DNA of 64,000 nt, taken from NCBI GenBank assembly GCA_039090855.1, contig CM077007.1, positions 19,207,515 through 19,271,514 of the forward strand, given 5' to 3'. Under the pieces are notes generated by a model that had not been told where the DNA came from, did no database searches, and saw nothing but the letters and a program-made list of their open reading frames with translations. How positions within the stretch are numbered: the stretch's first letter is position 1; each line of letters starts with the position of its first letter. The position numbers and the translations under genes were made by a program. This DNA is from Macrothele yani. Lineage: Eukaryota; Arthropoda; Arachnida; Araneae; Macrothelidae. Positions 29,993 through 41,303 of this stretch are shown here, piece by piece.

Positions 29993-32639
29993 GATTTACT
30001 ACTTTTTGGACCTTACACGAATTCTTAAACTGCAGATCTGGAAGGTCTTATTTCAGCTACAGCGAAAAAAAAAAAAAAAAATTCCATTTGAAAATAATTA
30101 AATAAAAATTAATTTTCGTATTCTTTAATTTCTTCCGCTTTATAAATTTGCACTAAAATTCTTGCAATTCTGGACATTTTAAATTTCCTCAAAAGATTTT
30201 TTTAATTACTTTATTGTTATATAAGTCTTAAAAAAGGAAATTAATTTTTGGCACATTTGGATTTCCGTTCTCACTAAAAGCGAAGAAATTATCACAAATT
30301 TTGAGTTCAGTTATCGCAATAAAATTTCTAAGAATGGAATGAATGAAGTCTTCATCATCATCTCTCAGAGAACGTACCTTGTCTGTTGCTTATCAGCAAA
30401 GGAATTTTTTTTTTTTTTTAAATCCTACATTGAATTTTACTAGAACTATTGTCAAAAAAAAAAAAAAAAACTGCAGTGATTCGTAGACTTGTGTTGAAAA
30501 GATGTTTAAACAGTAAACGGTGATGTTGACACACCACACCGTCTTTTTCAGGGATAATGTACCTCGATAAATTTTCCCGAAATTCAGCCGCTCAAAATCC
30601 GCTTCCTGGGTCGTTTATGAGTCGTCAGTCCGCCACTGGTGAGTGGTTGACCTGTTCCTGAAGTAATCATTATCAAAACAGCTTTTTGCCCCTCACTGTA
30701 CTCTTTCGTGTTTCATTCAAAACGAATGAGGACGGAGAATACTAAAAAAAAAAAAAAAAATTACAATCATACTCATGCTGTAGTCTTTAATAACTTTTAC
30801 AATTAAAGCTGTGAATTTTTTTTGATAATTAAATATAATGAGGATAATTAAATCACCATATCTTTTTTTCGCTTTCTGCTGTGCTGTAAAACTGATGTGT
30901 CACATTGAGCTGATGAGACTTCTCCCATTATAATATTTTATACGCAACAGCACTGTATAATAAGGAAACAATAAAAGCACATTTTCTAAAATTAGATAAG
31001 TGTGCCAAGTATTATTAGTAGGTTTGTATGTAGCTGGAACAACTTCTTAATCTGAATTTTGAGTCGTAATACCACGTTATGAACTTAAAAGTCGTAAGTG
31101 CACGTTAAATTATGGTATTTTGGTAGCCGTATTACCATGCAATAAAATAGCTCACAACAACCAATTACTTCACGAAACGAGCGTGTCAAAAACAATCCTG
31201 CAATGCCAAATGTCGCCTCGTTCACGAAAAAGATGGCGCTTTCTGACGGATTGAACAACTAACTTGCAGAATCAGACGCCTCCTAGACACCACCATTCCT
31301 GGTATTTACGTAAAGATGTGAGCAACTGTGGAAATTTCGTCACGTCAGTAAGTTCGGTTACTTACGCTACGGAGCTTTTAAAAGAACAACAGCTTTTACT
31401 TCTTCCTTCAAAAGTTGCGGTTTCAGGGTCGTAGTATCCGCTGTCAGACAGGCACTTTCTCAATACATGCGAAGTGCTTTCACAAAATTTCCTTTGCGTC
31501 ATAATGTTCCATTATAGTACTTTTACTTCAGGAAGTTTTACTTATTTTAAATGGAAGGCAGAACTTTGCATTACGAGATTCAATACAGAAAATGGTTTCT
31601 AAGCATCAGTTTTCCTTCCTTTTCATTGTCGAAAAAAGAATCACTGGTTTTTTCTGTTTCTCAATGAGTTTTCGAAGAATTATGATAAAATACCATATCT
31701 GTTTTAAAGTGATTTACTAATGAAGAGCTTTATTGTCCTCCCTGCATTTCTTAAAATCCATTGCCGCTAGTCTAGCTATTCCGGTGGCAGAAAGGTCAGA
31801 GGCGCAGCCTTCTAGCTATTTTAGAGCCTTAAATGATAACGGGGATTGTTAAATTATTAAAGAAAGAGAATCGATTGTGTGTGTCATGCAATTACGAAGT
31901 CTCCCTTTCTCTTTTATTTTATCTAAGATGCATATATAATACTAATTTTTTCGCGACGGATAAATTTCTAATCAAAGATGTGAGTAAACACAATAAGAAA
32001 TGGAGGTGAAACTAAAAACATTCAATGGGCTTTAAAATTCCCCCACCAAAAAAAAAAAAAAATAGCGAAAAACAACAACAACAATATTACATCTAATAAA
32101 GTGTACCTATAATTAACGAATTCGCATTACTACAAGAATTTAAATCACTCTTGAGAAGGAAAAATAATTATGTGACCGCTCCGAAACTCCCCTCTCTTCA
32201 GGGTTTGGCTCACAGCAAAATCTTCCACCACAATAACAAATAACGCAGTCAGGTTGCGAAAAACCAAGTAGGAGAAAACATTCGTCACACCAAAACGGAG
32301 GTGGCATAACCCGGGCAATTCTTCTAAAGGGTGGGGTTATAAAAACTTTAACTTTTGAGTGGGCACTATAAAACTTGCAAATTTTTACTTTAGGAATACC
32401 GTAAACGAAGTTCTAAAAGATAACTACGTCGTATATGTACCGTACATTTTTTTTATCACACGTAGTTATTTTTTAAACAAAAGAATTAATTCAAAATTGG
32501 CGATTCAATGCTTATCGCTATGATAACAAAATTAAGTTATTTTTTTTTTCCAAAAAAAAAAAGTATTATTTGAAAGTAGTAACAAGTTAGTTATTTGAAA
32601 AATTTAGAAGGTATCCCAAGCAACAGAGGAGAAAATACA
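29993..32639. other. Unannotated AT-rich 2.6 kb
   Basis: No gene, TE boundary or RNA gene recognised. Contains A runs of 17-18 near 30064, 30455, 30744 and 32047, some perhaps tails of old retroelements. Confidence 0.4.
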
Positions 32640-32935
32640 GTGACCCGCGAATGGCTTAGTGGTTAGCGACTCAGACTGCCAATGCAAGGTCCTCAGGTTC
32701 GATCCTGGGCTGATCTTGCGGAGGTGGTGTGATTTGCTAACAATCACTAAATATTCGCCATGATTCGGACGAGTACGTTAAATGACGGCCCCCAGGTTGG
32801 ACCCACTGGTTAAATGGGTATCCTTTCCTACGCCCCTACTCCTGAAATTCTCTCACCCCTCTATGAGCAACATCGTACTTGTACGGTGGCGCCATCTACT
32901 GTACTCTAATCTCACTACAAACTGTCCTGTCAAAA
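32640..32935 (+). mobile_element. tRNA-derived SINE, family 3
   Basis: tRNA-like head with A-box region TGGCTTAGTGGTTAGCG and B-box GGTTCGATCC, then a ~220-bp unrelated body ending near the GGTGGCGCCATCTACTGTAC segment. It is too diverged from a folded tRNA to be a gene. Confidence 0.75.
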
Positions 32936-33134
32936 GTCGCTAGACTTGCTAAAATCTGCCCACTGTGGACGGAAGTCCTACATGAAAATGTAAATGGACG
33001 ATGTGAGAAAATGCAGAGGTACAACCGTACAACTCGTGATTTTTAGTAACGCTCCAGTAGACAGATTTGAAACTACGTTTGCGTCTGTCACGTTATACTA
33101 AACCAGAGGTTATAAGAGCAACGTCGCGAAGAGA

Positions 33135-33300
33135 GTTACTAGTTTTGGGCAGCGAATGGACTAGTGGTTAGAACAGCCGTCCTCCGACCAGATGGGCGCG
33201 GGATCGATCTGAGGTAGGCTATACTAAACACTCGCCGTACTCTTGCTATGCCGGCTCGCACCTTCAATCTGGCACTCCTAATTCTCTGACCTGTCAACCC
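33135..33300 (+). mobile_element. Fragment of a tRNA-derived SINE
   Basis: GCGAATGGACTAGTGGTTAG (A-box region) and GGGATCGATCTGAGG (degenerate B-box), followed by ACTAAACACTCGCC as in family 3 (CTAAATATTCGCC). Confidence 0.6.
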
Positions 33301-33639
33301 CCTGTTGTATCAGAGCATCTATGTTCAATGTAATGCAACCTCGTTTGTGATACGCAGCACAAAAGTCCCATGGGACATAGATAGTTTCGTTGACACCCTA
33401 CGAGAATTGCTGAGTGTAACGAGAGAGTTGTTACTTTTGAAAAAATGTAAAAAGCAGTTAGACTTCCATGATTACGGTTACCGAGTATTGGCTGTAATCT
33501 TTCCCACTGGCGCGCTGTTGTATTGAGATCTTAGGAACCAACAGGTTTTCACTGGCCTCTACGGGACCTCTGGGTCTTCTGTATGTCCCAAGCTATACAT
33601 ATGTTTTAATTCGTTTCATGGGATTACCTATTACTGACA

Positions 33640-33965
33640 GAGTCGCGGATGGTCTAGTGGTCAATCAACGTTCGTGACAGCTACGGAGAGGTCTCAGGTT
33701 CGATCCCAGAAAGGTACGAACGCTCGAACCACAAAAAATATCCGTGCGTCGAATAGGCACGTTAAGCCGTCGACCCCGGGTATTGCCCCCCACCCCACCC
33801 CACCCGGTTATAAATAAGGGATTCTTCCTCCCCGTTTCTACCTCGCTTCCGTGTGACTTTCCTATCGGGCCAAATCTCATAGCTTCCTACTTCTGATGGC
33901 TGTTTAAGACCTGGGGTCAGACACTCCCATCCTGAAATCCTCTACATATGATCTGATCTGATCTA
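33640..33965 (+). mobile_element. tRNA-derived SINE, family 2
   Basis: tRNA-like head GCGGATGGTCTAGTGGTCAA with B-box GGTTCGATCCC. The body contains CGTTAAGCCGTCGACCCCGG and ACTTTCCTATCGGGC, and it ends at CCTCTACATATGATCTGATC. Reverse copies lie at 17095-17415 and (3' end only) 56937-57010. Confidence 0.85.
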
Positions 33966-34037
33966 TAACGGCCGTTTCATAAAAACTGAGAGTAAAATCA
34001 CACAAAATGAAGAAATATAGGTACAGCAAAATATATG

Positions 34038-34319
34038 TTATTCTTTCTCAAAGTATCTTTCCCCGGATGATATGCAAAGATCCCATCGTTCAGTCCACTT
34101 TTCAAAGCATGTGGCGAAGGCATCCTGTGGAAGCTGCTTTAGCGACCCCTGTACAGCTTGAATAACGTCAGCATCTGTGTTGAATGTTGCGCCGTGGAAC
34201 TTCTCCTTCATTGTTGGAAACAACCACAAATCCCACGGGGCGAGGTCAGGACTGTAGGCATGCTGTGGCATGATTTCAATACTGCATTTCGTAAGAAACT
34301 GTTGAGCACCAGCAACCAC
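34038..34319 (-). pseudogene. mariner transposase C-terminal fragment
   Basis: About 90 codons: ...HAYSPDLAPWDLWLFP, then FHGATFNT...VIQAVQGSLKQLPQDAF and CFEKWTERWDLCISSGERYF, ending at the stop. This matches the C-terminal third of mariner transposases, with one catalytic Asp kept. Upstream coding continues in other frames to about 35000 with stops. Not functional. Confidence 0.88.
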
Positions 34320-34820
34320 ATGTGGGCAGGCGTTATCATAGTGTAGGGTCTAATTGTCCCCCAGTTCTGGTAGCTTATAATCGATATGTGTCGTCGCAGA
34401 CGTTTCAAGACCGAAATGTAATCTCAGCATTTACAGGAATTTGTGGAGGAACGGCATGTTGGTATAGACTGCACCTTTACGATCAAAGAAAATTATCATT
34501 ATCACCTTCCCAGCTGATTTGGTTTGACGGACTTTTTTCGGAGTAGGTGAGCCTGTGTGTTTCTAGACACTCGTTGCGTGCTTCGTGAGGGGGGGGGGGC
34601 GAAATAGTGGGCCCATGTTTCATCGGCAGTTATTACTGTGTTTAGAAAGTTTTGATCTTTTGCAATCATTTGTTTCCACTAATGACACATCTGAACTCTG
34701 GCTAACAATTGTTCTCTCGTCAGGTGATGAGGTACCCATCTGGAACACACACGATGCAGCAGTGATTTGTCGCGTAGAATGCGAAATGCCGACGTTTTTG
34801 AAATATTAGTGGACGTCGCT

Positions 34821-34920
34821 ATGTCTTCACGCGTTATTCGTCGTCTTCACACGTCATTCGTCGTCTTCACACGTCATTCGTCGTCTTCACACGTCATTCG
34901 TCGTCTTCACACGTCATTCG
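34821..34920. repeat. 20-bp minisatellite inside a transposase
   Basis: Four exact copies of TCGTCTTCACACGTCATTCG (34841-34920) and one diverged copy before them. Since 20 is not a multiple of three, each copy shifts the transposase frame. Confidence 0.95.
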
Positions 34921-35380
34921 TCGATCTTCTTGCAGGATTGCCCAAACAGTGTTAACAATACGCTCCGTAACAACACTTTCAGGTCGACCAGGATATAGGA
35001 GCGAGTTCTGTCGACAAATGTCCTTTTTGAAATCATGGTGCAGCTAAAAATCATTGACTCACCCAACCATTTATCTTTCTAAGCTTTTTTCATTAAATCA
35101 TTTGTTTCTGAAGCCGTTTTACCCAAACGATAGCAAAATTTTATCGTACAACGCATTTCACTTCTTAACTCTTAATCACTCACCTCCATAGCTGAATGGC
35201 GAAACGCAGAAGCACCTTAAACAACTGCGCAATAACAAAACCAGAATAGTCTGCCACGGCTAATAATTGTTGCCATAGATACTTCCTTAATTCAGTTAGT
35301 CGTCTGCGTGGTTATTTTCCCCTTCGCACTGCTGCCAATTAAAAAAAAATACTCTCAGTTTTTATGGAACGGCCTTTGTA

Positions 35381-35805
35381 TTACTGTCAGCTGAGTAAAT
35401 AAACTTAAAAACAGAGTTCAGAAGGAAAATATGCGGCTCGAATTCTACGTACGAGTGTCTTATCCCCCGATATCGCTCACAGTACCAGACAGATTTAATT
35501 TGTGTTACATTTGATAAAAGAAAGTGATTTAATTATTTATAGCGCAATATATATCACAGGCGTAGAGTTTTAAAAATCTCAGCGCATGCTCGAAAAAAAA
35601 AAAAAAAAAGGAGCAACGGAATCCCAATGGCATTTATATACTAATTTTCTTCAAAATAAATAAGAAAATAAATAAAAATGTTATTTTTAATCGTTATCTG
35701 GTAGCAAGCTTTTGAATATTTTTGAAATAATGACCGTTTTTCATTCAACCTCCATGCTTGTGAGTAAATCTGAAAATATTACTAGCAAAAAATGTTCTTG
35801 TACTT
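35381..35805. other. Unannotated
   Basis: Nothing recognised apart from an A17 run near 35593. Confidence 0.4.
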
Positions 35806-35990
35806 TTGTTTGGGGGTGTGGGAGGTTAACAACAACAACGGTTAGCAACTGTATCCCTAATTTGAGGCCACTGGTTCCAGGGAAGGGAGAAAGCCAAGGC
35901 CAAAAGGCAAATATACCATCCATGCTTCACCCGGAATAGGGGCCCGGACCCGTCTCAGTCGAACGATTAGCAGACAACACGCCATCCCGT
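35806..35990 (-). mobile_element. tRNA-derived SINE, family 1 (diverged)
   Basis: GGAGGTTAACAACAACAACGG then CCCTAATTTGAGGCCACTGG and GGTTCCAGGGAAGGGAGA as in the family; the tRNA head is degenerate (GGGGCCCGGACCCGTCTC). Confidence 0.78.
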
Positions 35991-36316
35991 AGTTTCTTGC
36001 ATTCCTTCATATTTTCCTTAATAACTGTTTTATTTCTCAATGGATCAGAAAAATGGTGTATAACTGATATTATAACTGATATCTTACAGAATTTCTTTAT
36101 ACATTCTGAATTAATATATTCAACATACATTTTTTTAAAGTGTACGTGGAATATATCGATTTTAATTTTTAGAAATCTATGGCTCATGTCAACTAATAAA
36201 AACATCTTATTCCATAAGTCCTAATTACAATATACAACTCGTTATTAAACGGTAATTTTGGTTGCCTCCGTAGAAATCAGGGCATGCTTAATTAAGTAGC
36301 TGAGCTCGGCGTTTGT

Positions 36317-36356
<40 letters not shown>

Positions 36357-36362
36357 CGTGCG
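36317..36362. repeat. (GT)n microsatellite
   Basis: About 17 GT units, then GTGC repeats. Confidence 0.95.
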
Positions 36363-36363
36363 C

Positions 36364-37222
36364 GCCACATTGCAAATTAGTTTTTCAATCATTGAATTGG
36401 GAAAGCAAAGGGATAAAGATTAATGATGGTTATTTAATTCACCTGTCGTTTTGTTGATAACGTTGTCATTTTTGCAACTTCCCCTTCAAAACTGCAGAGT
36501 GTAATCCAGGAACTTGCTGACAAGAGTAAAGAAGTGGGATTAAAAATGAACTTTCAGAAGACAAAAGTGATGTACAATGCTTTTACAAGAAATGAAGACT
36601 TACCGATTGATGGGGAAACGCTGGAGATAACCGATTCCTACATTTACCTTGGACAGCAGATATCAAGCGAAGGTCACATTGATAAAGAAATTAATCTGCG
36701 TATAAAACTTGATTGGAGAGCTTTTGGAAGAAACAGTACAATTTTTAAGAGCAATATCCCATTATGTCTTAAAAGAAAAGTGTTTAATCAATGCATCCTT
36801 CCAGTGTTTACGCACGGAGCAGCGACGTGGACCTTAACCAAAAAAGGCATACTATAAGACTGCAAACAAATGAAATAAGTACGAAGAGATGCATGCTTGT
36901 TGGTGTAACAGAAAAGATAAGAAGAGGAACTCATGGATCAGAAAAATGACAATAATAGGAGACATCATGATCAGAGTAAAATCCCTAAAATGGCATTGGC
37001 TGGACATGTTGCCGGAAGGACGGACTGCCGATGGACAGCCCAAATTCTAGACTGGATACCACGGGACAGGAAAAGACCTAGAAGATCACATATTAGATGG
37101 GTGGTTGAAATTCGAAAGCATGCAGGAGTGACATGGAGGAGACTGGTTCAAGACAGACCATTGTGGGAGAAACTTGGGGAGACCTTCATCCTGGAGTGGA
37201 TTGATAATGGTAGACAATGATG
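36364..37222 (+). mobile_element. 5'-truncated, inactivated RTE copy
   Basis: Same family as 8031-11216, from just before the FADD motif (homology begins at GCCACATTG beside the GT microsatellite) to the GACAATGATGATGAT tail. It carries a one-base insertion, premature stops (one at 36855) and a changed active site: after frame correction FADDV reads FVDNV. Open stretches 36534-36857 and 36933-37220 are remnants of the RT C-terminal region. Confidence 0.92.
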
Positions 37223-37294
37223 ATGATATGTAATGTACAAACAAAATTTCAAAATGTTAAATTCTATTGTGAAATTTATGCTTTAGGGAAGTAT

Positions 37295-37505
37295 TTTTGT
37301 TTTTTTTTGTTTGGAGGTTTAACGACCAGCGTGAGCAACTCAATGGGCTATTAGCAGTCGCCCGTCCCTAATTTAGAGTCACTGGTTCTAGGGAAGGGAG
37401 AGAGCCAGTGCCGTAAGACAAACACAACATCCATGCCTCACCGGGATTCGAACCCGGACCCCGTTCGGACGGCCATCGCTCAGACCACTGCGCCACCGGG
37501 GCGGC
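37295..37505 (-). mobile_element. tRNA-derived SINE, family 1, best-preserved copy
   Basis: Flanked by CTTTAGGGAAGTAT (37281-37294) and CTTTAAGGAAGTAT (37506-37519), a 14-bp TSD with one difference. On the minus strand: head GGCCGCCCCGGTGGCGCAGT (A-box TGGCGCAGTGG), B-box GGTTCGAATCC, body, and a T-rich (A-rich on minus) tail at 37295-37312. This copy defines the family limits: ~195 bp plus tail. Confidence 0.95.
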
Positions 37506-37519
37506 CTTTAAGGAAGTAT

Positions 37520-37956
37520 AAAGACGTTCCTTAATAATGCTTTATTTAAAGTCGAATTGGAGGCGAAAGAAAAAAGCGTTACAAATTATATTTTGTCACA
37601 TCACAAAAATCATAAAAGCTACGAAAGTCAAACTTCTCTTCCAACGACTTATATATCTATGAAAAATCCTGATTCTAGATTAAGTGAAATCCTCATAAGT
37701 ATAGGAATCTGAGACCAGTGCTTCAGAGTGGAACTCATGAATCAACAGCTATTTTTTCTACGGATCCTGAGTGCATCCATTTGAAACTAGAATGTTGAAT
37801 GCATTTAGGATTCTAATCTTTACACTACGCCACGAAATAGCGGAGCCACAAAGGAAATAGTTTCATTCAAACCGAAAGTAAGCAATTTACCTTTCTCTGA
37901 TGGGACCAAGGTTCAACTTTGGCTGCACTAAGAAGGAACACATCAATGCTGTCTCA
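37520..37956. repeat. Dispersed repeat, left part (paralogue near 58850)
   Basis: From about 37850, CAAACCGAAAGTAAGCAA... and AAGAAGGAACACATCAATGC match the sequence at 58857-58945. The repeat is cut by the palindromic insertion at 37957 and resumes at 38319. No gene in 37520-37850. Confidence 0.6.
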
Positions 37957-38318
37957 TGAATGGAATACGGCATTACACCACACAATACAAATTTTGGAGA
38001 TGTGAATCCGGTTTTTGGTGTAAATATGACATGGATGGTAAGTCAGATAATATCCGAAAACTTGAAAATTTCGTCGTCCTGGAGCGAGAATCGAATTTTC
38101 AAATTAATCGGAAATTTGAGACTTGGTCGTTCTGGGTGTTGTAGTGGTTAGCATATTCGGGTGCTATCCGGGAGACGCGGGTTCGATTCCCGCTCCAGGA
38201 CGACGAATTTTTTAAGTTTTCGGATATTATCTGACTTACCATCCATGTCATACTTGCCTCCAAAAAAAAAAAAAAAAACCCCAAAAAAACCGGATTCACA
38301 TCTTCAAAATTTGTAATT
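37957..38318 (+). mobile_element. Palindromic tRNA-headed insertion, copy 1
   Basis: A 362-bp insertion with CTGTCTCA on both sides (37949-37956 and 38319-38326). Left arm 37986-38094 is the inverse of 38183-38315. A tRNA-like sequence lies at about 38129-38200: acceptor GTTCTGG/CCAGGAC, D-arm TGTAGTGGTTAGCA, a seven-base anticodon loop GTGCTAT, and T-arm GCGGGTTCGATTCCCGC. The left arm repeats only its 3' end. The uninterrupted paralogous site at 58930 carries CTGTCTC once, which confirms insertion. Confidence 0.85.
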
Positions 38319-38560
38319 CTGTCTCAGTTCTCAAAGCTGTAACATACCGGGTTACGTATCAAAGAAACGTGCATTTTTTATTACCTGAAATTCTAATTTT
38401 AACGTATAACCGCAAAAAGCGTATAAATTAATTACGTATAACCGAGTTAAATAAACGATAGAAAGTACAATAAAATTTCGGGACTAACGCAGAGTTACAT
38501 ATGAAAGTGAAAAATGTATAACTGAGAAGTATATAATCGAGAAAAAAATCCCAAACTCTC
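38319..38560. repeat. Dispersed repeat, right part (paralogue 58925-59150)
   Basis: Resumes with CTGTCTCAGTTCTCAAAGCT and continues through GTATAAATTAATTACGTATA, also present near 59040. Confidence 0.65.
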
Positions 38561-39599
38561 ACTAGGGAAAAACTAATGGAATACTACTACTACGAACACA
38601 ATGGCGACAAACACCTATTCCTCTTAACAACAAAAAAAATATGCTCTGGGCCGAAGGTTGTATCCGGTTGAAAACAAGGAAAAAAGAGCACGTACTGAGT
38701 TTTCATGGAGGAAAACAGGATGAAATAATGAATAACATACGCTACGGGTACATGTCAAAGAGTATACATCTCGCGCAACAGTCTTGGATGATTCACACCC
38801 TCCCAGATGGCGCACATAATCCCTAAAGTAGAAAAACAAAGGTTGGAAACAATAGCTGCTTAAGACGTCCGCTGCGCAGAACGAAACCAGCATCCGCTAG
38901 GCACGGGCGTGTCAGCCTCACATGCGGACGTAACTACACACACCGCCAACCAACTGGGAAAGAACGTTTCTTGCTTGCCTGCCTGTTTGAATGCCAAGGT
39001 TTTCTTCGCTTGGCCTGCCTATTTCGCATTCCGCCTATTTATTTTGTGACCGTTGGACACTCAAAAACAAAACGACAACAAACAAAACCGAGAAAGTTAT
39101 AACTATTGCTACACAATTTCAATATCACCATTTAAGAAAGAAATATTGCTTGACGAGCTACATGAAACATTTGTTATGTGTAAATTCTTTCTCTACAGAA
39201 TTTTCGCTGCGTGCATACATTACATGGGTGTCCACTTAATGAAATTGTAAATATCTTGTTCAACTTTGAAATTCTAAGAAATTTTTGAAGCCATAGAAAT
39301 TTTCTATCTCCGCTTGCGCGGTCATAAAAACAAAAACCAGTTCTTACAAGGATGACAATGAAGAAATCTCGGGTTTACCTTTCGTAGTTTTTTTAGCAAA
39401 AATTAAAAATGAATTTTTAGCCAATGAAATGGGAAACATTGCATCGGAAATACTGGTCCTGGTCAAAGCGGTAGAAAAAAACGAAAAATATATAATTATT
39501 AAAATAAGACTGTTAGGAAGACAGATATATTTACATTTAAGAGGAAGTTTACACATTTTTAGAACGATTTTCCAGCAATATAATTACTGTTTAAAATAA
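38561..39599. other. Unannotated
   Basis: No gene recognised. The frames at 38624-38893 (-) and 38991-39239 (+) show no known domain. Confidence 0.4.
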
Positions 39600-39839
39600 A
39601 AATATTTCTTTCTTAAATTTTCTATCTGACAGACCTTTCTCTGATGAACCTACATCTAGATTTCCACGATAACAGGACATTTCTCAAAATTGGTAGTGGT
39701 ATTTTATTCCACTTCTCTTCCACTGCTTCCATAGTTCAGTAATTGTTTTAGGTCTGCGTTTACAAAGCGTTCATTTTCGCAATCCGAAGGCACAATAGTC
39801 CGTTGATGACACATCAGGGGACTTTGAAGGAATATGAGA
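39600..39839 (-). pseudogene. Tc1/mariner-superfamily transposase, C-terminal part (split gene)
   Basis: On the minus strand: HIPSKSPDVSSTDYCAFGL (with the catalytic region before the C-terminus), then RRPKTITELWKQW and, in a neighbouring frame, EKWNKIPLPILRNVLLSWKS. These continue directly, in order, from the minus-strand frame that stops at 41304. The two halves are separated only by the tandem-array element. Stops and frameshifts show it is dead. Confidence 0.7.
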
Positions 39840-41303
39840 AACAAGTTAGTAAAATCATGCAATGCATTGATTATGATACGCTTTCCAACATACCAGAAAT
39901 TATTACTCAAGTTATGAGGATAATGGCTGTGGAATAAATCTCGCTCTGTGTCCTGACCTTTGACCCCATTTCGATGATATTCAACAGAACCGGTTCAGTA
40001 TACCTCAAGAATAACATACTAAAGTTTTGTCGCAATAGAAGCAGTTTTACGCGTTATGAAAATAATGGCTGTGGAATAAATCTTGCTTTTGTGCAATGAC
40101 CTTTGACCCCATTTAGTTGATATTCAACAGAACCGGTTCACTATACCTCAGGAACAACATGATAACGTTTTGTCGCAATCGAAACATTTTTAGGTAAGTT
40201 ATGATGCACAAGGGCAATGGAATGGTTCCCACTCCAGTGTCCTGACCTTTGACCCCATTTCGCCCATTTTCAATAGGGTTCGTCCCCAGTGGCTCCCTAC
40301 CACATACTAAAATTTCATTGAAATCGAACCATTTTTACGCAAGTTATGACGCATAAGGGCAATGGCACAAATCCCGCTCTTATGTCCTGCCTGACCTTTG
40401 ACCCCATTTCGCCCATTTTCAATTGAATTCGTGCCCAGGTGGTTCCCTACCACATACTAAAATTTCATCGAAATCGAATCATATTTACGCATGTTATGAC
40501 GCATAAAAGCAATAGAATGGATCCCGCTTTTATGCCCTGACCTTTGACCCCATTTCGCCCATTTGCACTAGGGCTCGTCCCCAGTGGACTCCCTACCACA
40601 TACTAAAATTTCATCGAAATCGAACCATATTTACGCATGTTATGACGCATAAAGGCAATGGAATGGATTACACTTTTATGCCCTGACCTTTGACCCCATT
40701 TCGCCCATTTTCAAAAGGGTTCGTCCCCAGCTGGTTTCTTACCAAATACTAAAACTTCATCGAAATCGAACCATTTTTACGCAAGTTATGACACATAAGG
40801 GCAATGGAATAAATCCCGCACTTATGCCCTGCCTGACCTTTGACCCCATTTCGCCAATTTTCAATACGGTTCGTGCCCAGGTGGTTCCTTACCACATACT
40901 AAAATTTCATCGAAATCGAACCATATTTACGCATGTTATGACGCATAAAGGCAATGAAATCGATCCCGCTTTTATGTCCTGACCTTTGACCCCATTCCGC
41001 CCATTTTCAACAGGGTTCGTTCCCAAGTGGTTCCTTGCCACATACTAAAATTCCATCGAAATCGAACCATTTTTACGCAAGTTATGACGCATAAGAGAAA
41101 TGGAATGGATCCCGCTCCTATGTCCTGACCTTTGACCCTGTTTCGCCCATTTTCAATGGGTTCGTCCCCAGGTGGTCCCCTACCACATACTAAAATTTCG
41201 TCGAAATCGAACCATTTTCACGTGAGTTATCGTGCGGACGGACGGACGGACAAAGCTGGAGCATATACGCTTCTTCAACCTACGGTTGGAAAGCGTAAAA
41301 AAG
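39840..41303 (+). mobile_element. Tandem-array/hairpin element, family A, long copy (9 monomers)
   Basis: Same ends as 15597-16475 (AACAAGTTAG... to TAAAAAAG). Nine TGACCTTTGACC motifs occur at 140-149-bp spacing (about 39956 to 41124), against five in the other copy. Then come GACGGACGGACGGAC and a hairpin at 41267-41296. It is inserted in a transposase gene, so its boundaries can be read from the broken protein. Variable monomer number between copies points to array expansion by recombination. No coding capacity. Confidence 0.87.

Larger units (their letters stand above)
33966..35380 (-). mobile_element. mariner-like transposon, decayed
   Basis: GGCCGTTTCATAAAAACTGA near 33970 is matched inverted by the end near 35375 (one mismatch over ~24 bp). 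The transposase lies on the minus strand and is broken by frameshifts. The C-terminal part at 34319-34038 is readable: SPDLAPWDLWLFP holds the third catalytic Asp of the DD34D triad, followed by the usual FEKWTERWDLCI...GERYFE ending. A 20-bp minisatellite interrupts it at 34821-34920. Confidence 0.88.

Noticed and set aside
38129..38200. tRNA-Ser (GCT) gene
   Set aside because: Serine tRNAs have a long variable arm, absent here; the anticodon stem needs two G-U pairs; it is part of a mobile insertion.
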